Positions 49,912 through 59,587 of a stretch of DNA of 64,000 nt are shown here, in pieces. Position 1 is the stretch's first letter, and each line of letters opens with the position of its first letter. The stretch is taken from the NCBI GenBank assembly GCA_041394885.1, contig JAWKHI010000014.1:1-64000 (forward strand), written 5' to 3'. Position numbers and translations under genes: made by a program. Below the pieces are notes generated by a model. It was given only the letters and a program-made list of their open reading frames with translations. It was not told where the DNA came from and made no database searches. This DNA is from DSOI01 sp041394885. GTDB taxonomy: Bacteria; Acidobacteriota; Terriglobia; Bryobacterales; Bryobacteraceae.

Positions 49912-51236
49912 ACCAGCAGAACAAGGTATTTCCTCGAAGGACCTTTCTCCGCGGCGCCGGCGTGACCATGGCCTTGCCGTGGCTCGAATCGCTGGCGGGC
50001 TTCGGCGCCGGTTCCGCTTCGGCGGCCACCACCGCGCCGCCGCAGCGTTTTGCCGTGCTGTTCATGGGCACGGGTATCAGTCCCGGCCGTTGGTGGGCCA
50101 AAGGATCCGGCGCAACGATGGAACTGAGCGAATCGCTGGCGCCGCTCGAGCCGATCAAAGCCAAAGTCAACGTCATTGACGGCCTGTTCAACAAGGCGGC
50201 CACCGGGCAGGGCATTCATCCCGCGATGACCGGCAACATGTTGTCGGGCGTGCCGATCCGCAAGGGTTCGATCATTCATGGCGGCATCACCCTGGATCAA
50301 GTGCTGGCCAACCACATCGGGCAGGAGACGCTACAGCCGAGCATGGTGTTGGCTTGTGAGAGGGCCATGACCGGGTTCCACGAAACGAACTTCTCCAACG
50401 CTTATAGTTCGCACATTTCTTGGCAGAGCAGCGATTCGCCGGTGCCCAACGAGATGTATCCCTCGCTGGCCTTCGACAGCCTGTTCGAGAACGGCGGCAC
50501 GCTTCGCAATACGAGCGTGTTGGACCGGGTGAAGGACCACGCTATGGCGCTGAACGCCAGTATCAGCGCCACGGACAAACTCAAGCTCGACGAGTATTTG
50601 GCAAGCGTCCGCGAGGTGGAACGAAGCATCGAGCGGATGCGAACCGATAAGGACAAGGCCGAAGAACGGGCGCGTGACGCGGGACGGCCGCTGTTTGCGA
50701 TGAAGCGTCCGGAGGATGGGCTGCCCGAAGATATCCGTGATCACATTCGCCTGATGTGCGATATCATCGCGCTCGGTTTTCAGACCGACAAGACTCGCGT
50801 GGCTTCGTTACTACTGGCCCGGGACCTGTCGGCGCTCTACTATCCGTTTCTCGGCGTGAGCAAACAGCACCACGGAGCGTCGCACTACGACACCGAGCAA
50901 GACTATCAAAAGATCGTGCAGTTCCATGTGAGCCAATTGGTCTACTTGGCCCAGCGCCTGGACGCGATGCGGGAAGGCGAGGGCAGCGTGTTGGACAACA
51001 GTTGCCTGCTGTTCCTGTCGAACATGTGGTCCGGCACCAAGCATGACAACAAGAAGGTGCCGGTGATCACCATCGGCGGACTTGGCGGCAAGTTGAAGAC
51101 CGGCAGAGCGCTCGACTATTTCGAGTCCGGCGACGAGAATCGCAAGTTGTGCAGCCTGTACCTGGGCATCATGGATCGAATGGGTGTGGAACTGGCCGAG
51201 TTCGGTGACGCCGGAACCCGGTTGGCGGGATTCTAA
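49908..51236 (+). CDS. DUF1552 Tat-exported protein, partner of the DUF1592 protein
   Basis: A 442-residue protein starting MNQQNKVFPRRTFLRGAGVTMALPWLESL, a twin-arginine signal with RRTFLRG. FAVLFMGTGISPGRWWAKGSG and NVIDGLFNKAATGQGIHPAMTGNMLSG match DUF1552, an alkaline-phosphatase-like fold. The ATGA overlap with the DUF1592 gene shows tight coupling, as is usual for this pair. No catalytic residues are confidently assigned. Confidence 0.88.
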   Translation: MNQQNKVFPRRTFLRGAGVTMALPWLESLAGFGAGSASAATTAPPQRFAVLFMGTGISPGRWWAKGSGATMELSESLAPLEPIKAKVNVIDGLFNKAATGQGIHPAMTGNMLSGVPIRKGSIIHGGITLDQVLANHIGQETLQPSMVLACERAMTGFHETNFSNAYSSHISWQSSDSPVPNEMYPSLAFDSLFENGGTLRNTSVLDRVKDHAMALNASISATDKLKLDEYLASVREVERSIERMRTDKDKAEERARDAGRPLFAMKRPEDGLPEDIRDHIRLMCDIIALGFQTDKTRVASLLLARDLSALYYPFLGVSKQHHGASHYDTEQDYQKIVQFHVSQLVYLAQRLDAMREGEGSVLDNSCLLFLSNMWSGTKHDNKKVPVITIGGLGGKLKTGRALDYFESGDENRKLCSLYLGIMDRMGVELAEFGDAGTRLAGF

Positions 51237-51257
51237 GACAACGCCCCAGCCGCCAAG

Positions 51258-51677
51258 CTATCGAGTAGCGACACGCACTCGAATCTCCGAGCCTTCGTCG
51301 AGCCATAGCTCGCGCCCCGCGGTCCGCAACTCGCCGTTGTCGAGCGTGACGGCACGCTCGTCGTCGTCAACGGATTTGTGGCCTTTCGAGTTCACCCAGT
51401 CGATCACTTCGGTCCGTATCGACGTCGTTTTGCCCTGGTAGACAAGCTTGTCGAAGCGCAGAACCAGGGCACCGTTCGGCGTCGACTGTGCTTTCTCCAC
51501 CGTTCCTTCGAAGTATCCGCCCAGCAGCGATTCCGGTGAAATGATCGCCGCACGAATTGGGGCGCCAGCTTTGCTGGTTCTCGAGTTCACCGGCGTTCCG
51601 AGCTTCACGAGATAGCTTTTCGGTGGCTGCGCCACCATCGCTCCCGCAAGCAACAGTAGATAGAGAATGCGGATCAC
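51258..51677 (-). CDS. Hypothetical secreted protein, third gene of the DUF5060 operon
   Basis: A 139-residue protein with a signal peptide (MIRILYLLLLAGAMVAQPP). The remainder is beta-rich: KLGTPVNSRTSKAGAPIRAAIISPESLLGGYFEGTVEKA and LVLRFDKLVYQGK, resembling a domain of putative outer-membrane anchoring proteins (Gly/Ser-rich beta strands). No family is assigned. Its start overlaps the stop of the upstream racemase-like gene (51674-51677). Confidence 0.65.
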   Translation of the reverse strand: MIRILYLLLLAGAMVAQPPKSYLVKLGTPVNSRTSKAGAPIRAAIISPESLLGGYFEGTVEKAQSTPNGALVLRFDKLVYQGKTTSIRTEVIDWVNSKGHKSVDDDERAVTLDNGELRTAGRELWLDEGSEIRVRVATR

Positions 51678-52342
51678 TGGGCTTCTCCGAGAAGCAGGGC
51701 GCGGGCGCTTTCCATCGCGAGGCGGGGACTGGTAAGGACCGGCGTACCGTCCACCGGGATGGAGCCCAGCGCGCGGGCCATGGATGCTTGCGCGAGCACG
51801 ACTACATCCACGTCCTTCCTCAGTTTCTTCAATGCCTCGGTGACCAATAGATCGTGGCGCTCCGTCTGTCCGCTAATCACCGCTTCGAAGGCGCCTTCGC
51901 AAAGGCAAGGCACCGTCTCGATGTTCTTTTCGCCACGCCGCGCCGTTGACTGGAGAAGTTCGAGCGTCGGGTCCAGAGTGGTTCGGAGTGTGGCCGCTAC
52001 ACCGATTCGACCGCCCTTGGCGACCGCGGCCTCCGCCATCGCCTCGTCGATCCGTAGCACGGGAATGTCGATAAAAGGCCGGGACAGCGACACGGCCGCG
52101 CCGATGGACGAACAGGTCACCATGACAGCCCCGGAGCCGGCGAGTTCCGCGGACTCGATCAGGCTCAGCACGCGTCTGGTTGTTACCTTGGTCAGCTTCC
52201 CCGCAGCAATCGTATTTTTGATCAACGATTCGTCCACCATGTGGAAGATAGACAGCCCGGGCAATAACTCCGTGGACAGTTGAGTAAATGTGGGAACCAG
52301 AACCGGACTGGTGTGGATGAACGCCAGCGTCTTGATCATCAA
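51674..52342 (-). CDS. Asp/Glu/hydantoin racemase-family protein
   Basis: A 222-residue protein with the Asp/Glu racemase fold. IHTSPVLVPTFTQL is at the start, VMVTCSSIGAAV carries the first catalytic Cys, and IGVAATLRTTLDPTLELL and VVVLAQASMARALG lie further on. The second cysteine position (normally VxLAC) reads VVLAQAS, as in the subgroup of this family lacking the second Cys, so racemase activity is doubtful. It starts inside the stop of the DUF5060 gene (four-base overlap). Confidence 0.78.
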   Translation of the reverse strand: MMIKTLAFIHTSPVLVPTFTQLSTELLPGLSIFHMVDESLIKNTIAAGKLTKVTTRRVLSLIESAELAGSGAVMVTCSSIGAAVSLSRPFIDIPVLRIDEAMAEAAVAKGGRIGVAATLRTTLDPTLELLQSTARRGEKNIETVPCLCEGAFEAVISGQTERHDLLVTEALKKLRKDVDVVVLAQASMARALGSIPVDGTPVLTSPRLAMESARALLLGEAQ

Positions 52343-54138
52343 TTCCTCCCTGAGGTGCTCGCCTTGCGGCGGACTAATACGGCCCAGTCCTTGGCCTTGT
52401 CCTTCGGAGCTTCTCCAAGTTCCCGTTTGCCGCCGCCCCGCACTGCACGGACGCTGCCATCCTGCAAATCCCCACCGTTGCGGGCGTCATACCACTTGAC
52501 TTCGAACGTGGCGGACGCAGTAGTCAGATCCAACTCCGCGGTTCCGCCTTCGGCCAGATAGATGGCATACACTTCGCCGGGCTTGGCGAAGACCCAGTCG
52601 TCTGTCCGGGACGTGAGCTCGTCGTGGTGGCGCATTTCATGAAACGGAAGATGCCTGGTGAAAAACTCATGCGCGTAACGTTGCAAGTCCCAGAAGTGAT
52701 CGCGGCTACGCCAGTCTTCCATGTCCAAGTCGCTGTTCGGATACTGGTATCCGAAGAAGAATACGCTGCCCGACCCGCCGGCCATCAGGTTACCCCAGAT
52801 AGAGTTCTTGCGGATCCGGTCATGCCAATAGTCAGCGGAATCCGGCACCACGCCGGTGCTGATGGGGTTGATTTCGATGACTCCGACGAGCCATTTGTGC
52901 TTGGCGGCGGCCGACGCGTCCACCCATTTCTGCGTCTGCGCGTGTGTGTTCTCCGCGTCGTGTTGCATGGCGGTCCCATCGAAATTGGGAAAGCCGGTGA
53001 GCCGGCCGTACGTTTTGTCGTCGGGCAACAATTCGCCCTTCCATTGCACATATTGAATGGGATGCTTCCACGGGTCCAGGGCCTTGAGGTAGTTGCAGAT
53101 CTCTTGTATGTCCTTGGTCTTGTAGTAACGCCAGCGGTCCATCTCTTCCGAGAGATCCCAGAGCAGCGCATGATGGTGGGCGAAGCGGGCGATCAGCTCG
53201 CGATAATATACCTTGCGGAGCGCTGTCATCTTACCCAGGATTTGTTCGTTCTCCTCTTCCTGAGTGATTACCATCAACTGAAGGCCGAGCTTGTCCATGT
53301 GCGACATGACGATTTCCCACTGCGCAAGCTTCGAAACGTCGTAGCGCGCACGCTCGTCATATCCGGTCCAGGGGTAGATTTCGCGGCCGTCGCCATCCAC
53401 GTTCATGGTCAGGGTGTAGAAAGTGTTCATGCCCTTGCTTGCAAGGTAATTCAACGCTCCGATAATTCCCTTGCCTTGCGAGCCCTTCCACACCGGGTCA
53501 CCCGGGTTCCAGTCTTTGATATGCGGCTCATAACGGTGCAGGCCATCCTTGAGCTGATTCCTGGCGCCGCCATGATCCACGGTGTCGTCAAACTCCCAAT
53601 AGGCAAGGAGATTTTCGGGGCTCTGGGTCCCGGTCTGAATGAAGTACTTGCCGGTTCCGCGATAGCGCGCATAGTGCTCGCCCGCGTAGGCCAGCATGCC
53701 TTGCGCGCGATGGTCGCGGCCGGTCTTATCCGAGGGGCCGATGTGCAAGGTACCCTTGACGCCATCGGGCGCGACCGCTTTGCCTGCCTTCGGCTGCAGG
53801 CTCGCCGCGATTTCGGGCCCGGTCCGGAACGAAACCGTGTATCGCCACACACCGGTCTGGTCTGGGACAAAGTGAACGCGCCATCTGTTTCCGCTCTTCG
53901 CGCTGGTTTCCGCGGCATTTCCGTCCGCAGCGAAATAGCCGGGAATGACGTACTTCGAAGCGCCCTTGGTGAAGGTGACGTTCAGCCGGTACGCCAGGAA
54001 CGGATTCGGATCGGCGTATTCACTGGTCGATGGGCCGTCGAAAGTGAGCGTGACATCATGCCACTGCTTCAATTCGCCCGAAACTTGCTGTGCAGCGGCG
54101 ACACCGCATACGGCGACGATGAAGTACGCGAGTCTCAT
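52339..54138 (-). CDS. DUF5060/DUF4038-type glycoside hydrolase-like protein
   Basis: A 599-residue exported protein (leader YFIVAVCGVAAAQQV). DUF5060 occupies residues ~20-110 (QWHDVTLTFDGPSTSEY). A TIM-barrel-like middle contains TFYTLTMNVDGDGREIYPWTGYDE and LLWDLSEEMDRWRYYK, and a small C-terminal beta domain (TDDWVFAKPGEVYAIYLAEGG) resembles a collagen-binding-like fold. Such proteins act on complex plant or bacterial glycans; specificity is unknown. It is the first gene of a three-gene operon with four-base overlaps. Confidence 0.82.
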   Translation of the reverse strand: MRLAYFIVAVCGVAAAQQVSGELKQWHDVTLTFDGPSTSEYADPNPFLAYRLNVTFTKGASKYVIPGYFAADGNAAETSAKSGNRWRVHFVPDQTGVWRYTVSFRTGPEIAASLQPKAGKAVAPDGVKGTLHIGPSDKTGRDHRAQGMLAYAGEHYARYRGTGKYFIQTGTQSPENLLAYWEFDDTVDHGGARNQLKDGLHRYEPHIKDWNPGDPVWKGSQGKGIIGALNYLASKGMNTFYTLTMNVDGDGREIYPWTGYDERARYDVSKLAQWEIVMSHMDKLGLQLMVITQEEENEQILGKMTALRKVYYRELIARFAHHHALLWDLSEEMDRWRYYKTKDIQEICNYLKALDPWKHPIQYVQWKGELLPDDKTYGRLTGFPNFDGTAMQHDAENTHAQTQKWVDASAAAKHKWLVGVIEINPISTGVVPDSADYWHDRIRKNSIWGNLMAGGSGSVFFFGYQYPNSDLDMEDWRSRDHFWDLQRYAHEFFTRHLPFHEMRHHDELTSRTDDWVFAKPGEVYAIYLAEGGTAELDLTTASATFEVKWYDARNGGDLQDGSVRAVRGGGKRELGEAPKDKAKDWAVLVRRKASTSGRN

Positions 54139-54273
54139 TGTCGAGCTTTGGCTCGGGAGGTTGACAAACGGGGGAAAGGGAGCATTCTCATTGGCGGAGT
54201 CCGGTCAGGTCCAACTTTACCGCCACATTGCCTTGTCCGGCAACGGCCGGCGCACTGCTTGCCGCGCAGTGGT

Positions 54274-55548
54274 TCATCGCAGTGGCGCCGGCGAACGAAC
54301 TCCCGATTTCGTCATGTCGATACGCATGGGCAAAACTGTTTTTCGGGCAAGGCGGCGCATCTGAGCGGCTGACAATGCCCGGTCAAAGACAGCTACGCCT
54401 CCAATCCACCCGGTGAAGCCAACCCCGCGCGAGGAGTGAATCACGCGGCCGATTGTAAACGGACCACCGTTTCCGGCTGCGCCCGGTGAGAAGAGGTCAT
54501 GAGCAAACCAAAAGGGATTGACCTTGAGCGCCACGAGTTCTTCTCCGAAAACGGTCCAACGGCCGTCCTCGTCGCGACGCAACGTGACACGGACCTTCGT
54601 GAACGGAAACGTTCGCAGAATGACACGCTCGGTCCGCGCCCGAGAGATGGTCTCTGTGCGGACAATCTTGGTTTCGGGAGGGAGGTAGTATTGATCGGCC
54701 GGGAACGAAGGATTTTCTCCGTCCTGCGTTCCAGGACGAGAATGGAGCTTGCCCTGTCGCCATGCCTCGGCTGGCCACTTGAAGAAAGGATGCTGCTGCG
54801 GATTGTCGATCCAATACGGTGTGGCGCGGCCGTCGATGTAGGCGGTCACCGTGTTTGACGCATTGTCGAAGGTAAACCCGACAACGCTCCACGCCGGGGC
54901 GGGCGCAATCCGGTGAGAAGTGACGGCGAGATTGCGTGCATACTTGTCACCGAAGGAAGGCCCACCGTTCTCCGACACATGGGCCGCACTGGCGCCGTTG
55001 TTCGCGGCCAGACCGGCGAAGATGGCGTACTGGCGGCGTCCGTTCTCGATCCGTTGCACCGCGGCGCCGGGTTGGGACAAGTCCGTCCCTTCGTGCCAAA
55101 TGCCCGCTATTGCATGATTGCCGCCATTGTGAACCACCCACGCCACCATCGACACCGAGTTGCCTGGACCGGAGACGTCGATTGCCGAACCGTGAAATTG
55201 CGAGCGTGGCAGCAGCAGCACGGGACGAAAGTTCGGGTCAGACTCGTTACGGATCTCGATGGCCTGGCCGAAAGGACCGCTTCCGAGTAGAGGGAAGTCC
55301 TCCAACGTCGCGTCGCGGCCAATCCCCCAGTAGTCCTTCACGTAGTTGCGTGCGTCAAGAGGCAATCCTCGTTTGCCGTTCGGGAGCCAAGCTTCGAAGC
55401 GGCCCGCCTCATCACGCAAAACGAAGTCCCAAAATGCAGCGAAACCCGGTAGTCGGGTGACTTCATTGATCCGCCGCAAGCGAGACTCCTCGGGCGATGC
55501 GCCATTGAGCAAAGCGGCGCCCACGATCAGAATGCGCAGCCGGAACAT
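54274..55548 (-). CDS. LamG/concanavalin-like secreted protein
   Basis: A 424-residue protein. The ATG at 55548 gives the leader MFRLRILIVGAALLNGAS; a 14-residue longer form from 55590 is less likely. A first domain contains GFAAFWDFVLRDEAGRFEAW, then VVGFTFDNASNTVTAYIDGR and WIGGVAVFDRALSAAQMRRLA, the usual strand and ending of LamG-like domains that bind glycans. No catalytic residues are recognised. It lies 135 bases downstream of the divergent end of the DUF5060 operon. Confidence 0.72.
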   Translation of the reverse strand: MFRLRILIVGAALLNGASPEESRLRRINEVTRLPGFAAFWDFVLRDEAGRFEAWLPNGKRGLPLDARNYVKDYWGIGRDATLEDFPLLGSGPFGQAIEIRNESDPNFRPVLLLPRSQFHGSAIDVSGPGNSVSMVAWVVHNGGNHAIAGIWHEGTDLSQPGAAVQRIENGRRQYAIFAGLAANNGASAAHVSENGGPSFGDKYARNLAVTSHRIAPAPAWSVVGFTFDNASNTVTAYIDGRATPYWIDNPQQHPFFKWPAEAWRQGKLHSRPGTQDGENPSFPADQYYLPPETKIVRTETISRARTERVILRTFPFTKVRVTLRRDEDGRWTVFGEELVALKVNPFWFAHDLFSPGAAGNGGPFTIGRVIHSSRGVGFTGWIGGVAVFDRALSAAQMRRLARKTVLPMRIDMTKSGVRSPAPLR

Positions 55549-55596
55549 CGAACCTTCTCCTTTGCTGACAGCCTCTGATTGAGGCTCCATACTAAT

Positions 55597-55911
55597 CTAC
55601 TTCCGGAGAACTCCGGCCGGAGAGGCTTTGCGCCCCGAAATCGACATTCGGTAGAAAAAGCTGCCGCCTGATAAGGCCATTTCCGCAACAATTACGACCT
55701 GGGGTTCGCCGGCGGTCCAAAGATCTTCGCCGCCATCGACTCCGCGCGAGGGTTGCGCTTTCGCAACGAAGGCAATGGCGCCGCGATCCACTGGTTGCGC
55801 TTGGCGGGATGCGGGCAAGCCGGAACGCGCGGAGATCCATGCCGGTGTGATTCGGGCACAGGAGAGCGCGCAGGTTCCCGCGGTTCGAAAATGAAAGATC
55901 GGGGTCTTCAC
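55597..55911 (-). CDS. Doubtful ORF in the gap before the LamG gene
   Basis: A possible 104-residue ORF (start at 55911). The end reads GGEDLWTAGEPQVVIVAEMA and GGSFFYRMSISGRKAS, which looks protein-like, whereas the beginning is Ala/Arg-rich and less convincing. It might be the C-terminal piece of a surface protein whose front end has been lost. No ribosome site or family is evident. Nothing else is seen in the 411-base gap 55549-55959. Confidence 0.3.
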   Translation of the reverse strand: MKTPIFHFRTAGTCALSCARITPAWISARSGLPASRQAQPVDRGAIAFVAKAQPSRGVDGGEDLWTAGEPQVVIVAEMALSGGSFFYRMSISGRKASPAGVLRK

Positions 55912-55959
55912 ACGGCGGAGGCGGCTGCTAATCCGACGGGCCGCCAGGATCGCGAATGG

Positions 55960-56916
55960 CTACCGCTTCACCTCGGCGACATTCGACTTGTCCACCAGCA
56001 TGGTACCCGTGTCCACGAACACGGGGAAGGGCGCTTCGGGGTCGGACGCGTTCGGCTTGCCTGTTGCGGCTTGTTTCTCCAGGGCGATCGCGGCAAGAGT
56101 CTTCAGGCCGTAGTAGCCCATGGTGAATGGCTTCTGCATGAGAGTGGCTGCAATTTTACCCTTCTCGATCCATGCCAGTGTATTGGCAGCCGTGTCCATG
56201 GCGAAGACAACCTTGCCCTCCACTTTCTCCCGCTCCAACACGTCCGCAATCTCGCTGCCGGATAGCGATTCCAGGGAGACGAACGCATCCACCGGAGTCT
56301 TCTTGTCCAAGATCTCCTTGGTCGCGTCGAAAGCCACGCGAGCGTCGCCTTTCATGTCGATGACCTGAGCCACCTTGATTCCGGGTGAAGCTTCCAGGGC
56401 CGCGCGGTAGCCATCGAGGCGCTCCTGGAGGTTTCTTTGGTTGGCGATGGTGTAGAAGATGACATTGCCCTTTCCCTTGAGGAGCTTGGCAAGTAACTCG
56501 CCTCCCATCTGTCCGGCCTGATAGTTGTTGGTGCCGATGAAGAAGAGCCGTTGGCTTTGCGGAGCGTCTGAGTCGATCGTGATAACAGGAACGCCGGCGG
56601 CCATGGCGGCGTCGATCTCGGGCTGAAGGACATCCGGATCGCCCGGTGAGACGAGAACACCGGAGGGCTTCTTGGCCATGATGCGCTTGAACTCCGCCAG
56701 TTCCGATTTTGCATCGTAGACATCGGGGCCAACGAGTTCGGCCTGAACATGCAGCTCCCTGGCGGCCTTCGCCAAGCCGGCTCCAGCTTCCTGCCAGTAG
56801 GGGATTTTCGGATTGGCGCAGACGAGATAGTATTTCTCGCTTGACTGGTGCGCGGGGCCACTACTACAGCCAGCAAGGACAATGACAGCAAGCGCGCCGG
56901 ACAGTGTGTTTCTCAT
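55960..56916 (-). CDS. Sugar-binding periplasmic lipoprotein (ABC transporter substrate-binding)
   Basis: A 318-residue lipoprotein. The lipobox is VIVLAGCSS at residues ~11-19, so the mature protein is anchored at Cys17. The Peripla_BP_4 fold follows: YYLVCANPKIPYWQEAG, GVLVSPGDPDVLQPEIDAA, VITIDSDAPQSQR and AFVSLESLSGSEIADVLE. It resembles ribose-type or rhizopine-binding proteins. The ATG at 56916 is preferred to 56937 because the lipobox then sits at the right distance. No permease or ATPase gene is next to it, so the transport partners are elsewhere or absent. Confidence 0.85.
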   Translation of the reverse strand: MRNTLSGALAVIVLAGCSSGPAHQSSEKYYLVCANPKIPYWQEAGAGLAKAARELHVQAELVGPDVYDAKSELAEFKRIMAKKPSGVLVSPGDPDVLQPEIDAAMAAGVPVITIDSDAPQSQRLFFIGTNNYQAGQMGGELLAKLLKGKGNVIFYTIANQRNLQERLDGYRAALEASPGIKVAQVIDMKGDARVAFDATKEILDKKTPVDAFVSLESLSGSEIADVLEREKVEGKVVFAMDTAANTLAWIEKGKIAATLMQKPFTMGYYGLKTLAAIALEKQAATGKPNASDPEAPFPVFVDTGTMLVDKSNVAEVKR

Positions 56917-57026
56917 TTCGTTTCTCCCAGAGTCCAATATATTCCAACTCGCCGGCGCCGATCATGGCTGGATCGACCGCGCGACAGGGAACGCGCTGCC
57001 GGAGCAATTGCCATAGAATTCAGGAG

Positions 57027-57182
57027 ATGGCCCCGGAACAAGACGAAGAGCCCCAGCCCGATGGAGTGGACGGAGCCGCGCTGGTGGAAACGCCGCCGGC
57101 AGTCGCGCTCGGCGGCGGTCGGGCTTCAGTGCCGGAAATGGAAGGGTACAAATGGTCGCCACAGGGCCGAAAGATGCAATGA
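57027..57182 (+). CDS. Small ORF translationally coupled to the PQQ-cytochrome gene
   Basis: A 51-residue ORF (MAPEQDEEPQPDG, VETPPAVALG, MEGYKWSPQGRKMQ) that ends ATGCAATGA, its stop overlapping the ATG of the dehydrogenase (57179). The acidic Pro-rich start and the aromatic end look protein-like, though the ribosome site (caggag) is immediately before the ATG. It is not PqqA-like. It may be a coupling leader or a small accessory peptide. Confidence 0.4.
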   Translation: MAPEQDEEPQPDGVDGAALVETPPAVALGGGRASVPEMEGYKWSPQGRKMQ

Positions 57183-59461
57183 TCCGAACGATGTGTTGGG
57201 CAATGGCGGTCTGCCTCGCCGCGGCGGCGATGGCTCAGGATGGGCGGAAGGCGTACGAGGCTCGCTGCGTCGGGTGTCACGGTGCAGACGGAGCCGGCGG
57301 AGGCCATGGTCCGGGTTTTCTGGATTTGCGGCGGCCGCGGGCGGTGAGTATTGAAGCCGTTCGGGACCTGATCGTCAAAGGGATTCCGGAAGCAGGGATG
57401 CCGCCGTTCCCAATGGGCGCCGAAGAGGCCACGGCCATCGCCGCCTACGTCACCGGGCTGCGCGCACCCGCTGGGGACAAGCCCCATGAGGGCGATGTCG
57501 AGGCAGGCGCTCGCTATTTTTCGGGCGAGGGGAAGTGCATGGCTTGCCATCGTGTGAACGGCGCCGGCGGATTCCTGGGGCCTGAACTTTCGGGCCTCGC
57601 ACGGCGGCGACGGCTTTCTCAGATCGAGCAGGCCTTGCGGCAACCGGGGTCGCTTGCGCGGGGAGATCGCGCGGTGACACTACGGCTTCGGGATGGCGCG
57701 CGCGTGGAGGGCGTATTGCGCTACGAAGGCCCGGCGGATTTTGGCGTGCATGGATTGGACGGGAAGTTTCATTCCGTGGCGAAATCGGAAGCAACCGTCG
57801 AGAGCCGCAGCCGATCGGTGATGCCGCCGGTGGATGTTTCGCAGGAACAGATGCGCAATCTGCTGGCGTTTCTCACACGGCTGGAGCCGGGAATGAAGCC
57901 AGCCAGCCCCGGGCCTGTAGGCGAAGGCGTAGAGTTCACGGCGATCGAGAAACCGGCTGAGGGAGAGTGGCCCACCTACCATGGCAACCTCAGTGGGAAC
58001 CGCCACAGCCAGCTGCGGGAGATCGACACCGGGAACGTAGCGCAACTGGCGCCGAAGTGGATTTTTCCGATTCCCGGCGGACAGCAGCGGGCGCTTCAAG
58101 TCACCCCGGTGGTCACCGATGGGCTGATGTATGTGACGGCGGTCAACGAGGTTTGGGCTCTCGATGCGCGAACGGGGCGAGAGGTATGGCATTTCGGCAG
58201 GCCACGGACCAAGGGGCTGGTGGGCGACGCGGCTAGCGGGATCAACCGCGGAGTGGCGGTGCTCGGGGACCGGGTTTTCGTGCAGACCGACAACGCTCAT
58301 CTGCTGGCGCTCCACCGGCTGACGGGTTCATTGCTCTGGGAGGCGGCGATGGCCGAGTCACGCGACCATTACGGCGCTACCGGTGCTCCGCTAGTGGTCA
58401 ACGATCTGGTGATCGCCGGTGTCTCCGGCGGCGACGAAGGCGTGCGCGGGTTCCTCGATGCGTACAAGGCGTCAAACGGCGAGCGTGTATGGCGGTTCTG
58501 GACGGTGCCCGCTCCGGGGGAACCGGGATCGGAGACATGGCAAGGCAATGCCTGGAATCACGGTTGCGCGGCAACGTGGCTGACTGGCAGTTACGATCCG
58601 AATTCCGGACTGTTGTACTGGCCGACGGGAAACCCGTGTCCGGATTACAACGGCGACGAGCGCAAAGGCGACAACCTTTATTCGGACTCGGTGCTGGCGC
58701 TCGATCCGGCGACCGGCGCGAAGAAGTGGCACTTTCAGTTCACACCGCACGACCTGCATGATTGGGACGCCACTGAGTCCCTGGTGTTGGTGGACGCGCG
58801 GTTCCACGGTCGCGACCGCAAGCTGCTGCTGCAGGGCAATCGGAATGGATTCTTCTATGTGCTAGACCGGATCAGCGGCGAGTTCCTGCTGGGTGAGCCA
58901 TTTGTGAAGCGGCTTACGTGGGCGAGCGGGATACGTCCGGACGGCAGGCCGAAGCTGGTACCCGGCTACCAGCCAACTCCGGAAGGCGCCCTGACGTGCC
59001 CGGCTGTGGCGGGGGCGAGCAACTGGCCGTCGACCGCCTACCACCCAGATACCGGACTTTTCTATTTGATGGCCCAGGAATCGTGCAACGTGTACACGAA
59101 GCAGCCGCAGGAGTGGGAACGCGGATCGTCTTTCTACGGGGGCACAACGCGGCGCGCACCGAATGAACCGAGCCAGAAGTTTCTTCGGGCACTTGACATC
59201 CAGACAGGCAAGATCGCCTGGGAATCGCCTGTGGAGGGAGGGATCCTCGAGAGCGGGTTGATGACGACGGCGGGGGGATTGGTTTTTTACGGCGACGGCA
59301 GCGGAGCCTTCATGGCCGCGGATGCGCGGAACGGAAAGTTGTTGTGGACGTTCCAGACAGGGATGGGCTGGAAGGCTGGGCCGATGACGTACACGGTGCG
59401 GGGGCGGCAGCACATTGGGGTGGCGGCGGGGACGGCGATCATGGCTTTCGGCCTGCCCTGA
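57179..59461 (+). CDS. PQQ-dependent dehydrogenase fused to cytochrome c domains
   Basis: A 760-residue periplasmic enzyme. A signal peptide (MIRTMCWAMAVCLAAAAMA) is followed by two cytochrome c domains with heme sites RCVGCHGADG and KCMACHRVNG. The PQQ propeller begins with WPTYHGNLSGNRHS. W-motif repeats are visible, e.g. LDARTGREVWHFG, LHRLTGSLLWEAAM, TPHDLHDWDATE (PQQ/metal-side Asp) and LDIQTGKIAWESP. It probably oxidises an alcohol or aldose and passes electrons to the cytochrome domains and the respiratory chain. The ATG at 57179 overlaps the upstream small ORF stop. Confidence 0.9.
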   Translation: MIRTMCWAMAVCLAAAAMAQDGRKAYEARCVGCHGADGAGGGHGPGFLDLRRPRAVSIEAVRDLIVKGIPEAGMPPFPMGAEEATAIAAYVTGLRAPAGDKPHEGDVEAGARYFSGEGKCMACHRVNGAGGFLGPELSGLARRRRLSQIEQALRQPGSLARGDRAVTLRLRDGARVEGVLRYEGPADFGVHGLDGKFHSVAKSEATVESRSRSVMPPVDVSQEQMRNLLAFLTRLEPGMKPASPGPVGEGVEFTAIEKPAEGEWPTYHGNLSGNRHSQLREIDTGNVAQLAPKWIFPIPGGQQRALQVTPVVTDGLMYVTAVNEVWALDARTGREVWHFGRPRTKGLVGDAASGINRGVAVLGDRVFVQTDNAHLLALHRLTGSLLWEAAMAESRDHYGATGAPLVVNDLVIAGVSGGDEGVRGFLDAYKASNGERVWRFWTVPAPGEPGSETWQGNAWNHGCAATWLTGSYDPNSGLLYWPTGNPCPDYNGDERKGDNLYSDSVLALDPATGAKKWHFQFTPHDLHDWDATESLVLVDARFHGRDRKLLLQGNRNGFFYVLDRISGEFLLGEPFVKRLTWASGIRPDGRPKLVPGYQPTPEGALTCPAVAGASNWPSTAYHPDTGLFYLMAQESCNVYTKQPQEWERGSSFYGGTTRRAPNEPSQKFLRALDIQTGKIAWESPVEGGILESGLMTTAGGLVFYGDGSGAFMAADARNGKLLWTFQTGMGWKAGPMTYTVRGRQHIGVAAGTAIMAFGLP

Positions 59462-59587
59462 TCTGTTTTCGTTGTTTCCGACTCCTCTCCGAGTGTTGCT
59501 TCCTGTTCCGGCTTTCGCATATAGTAATCCCTTCGAAGCGCGCGACTGGGAAGCGCGATTCTTCGCGAGCGGAGGCACCTGCAAGGA

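Noticed and set aside
55753..56265. Plus-strand frame opposite the sugar-binding lipoprotein
   Set aside because: Antisense shadow; the minus strand carries the lipobox and periplasmic-binding fold.
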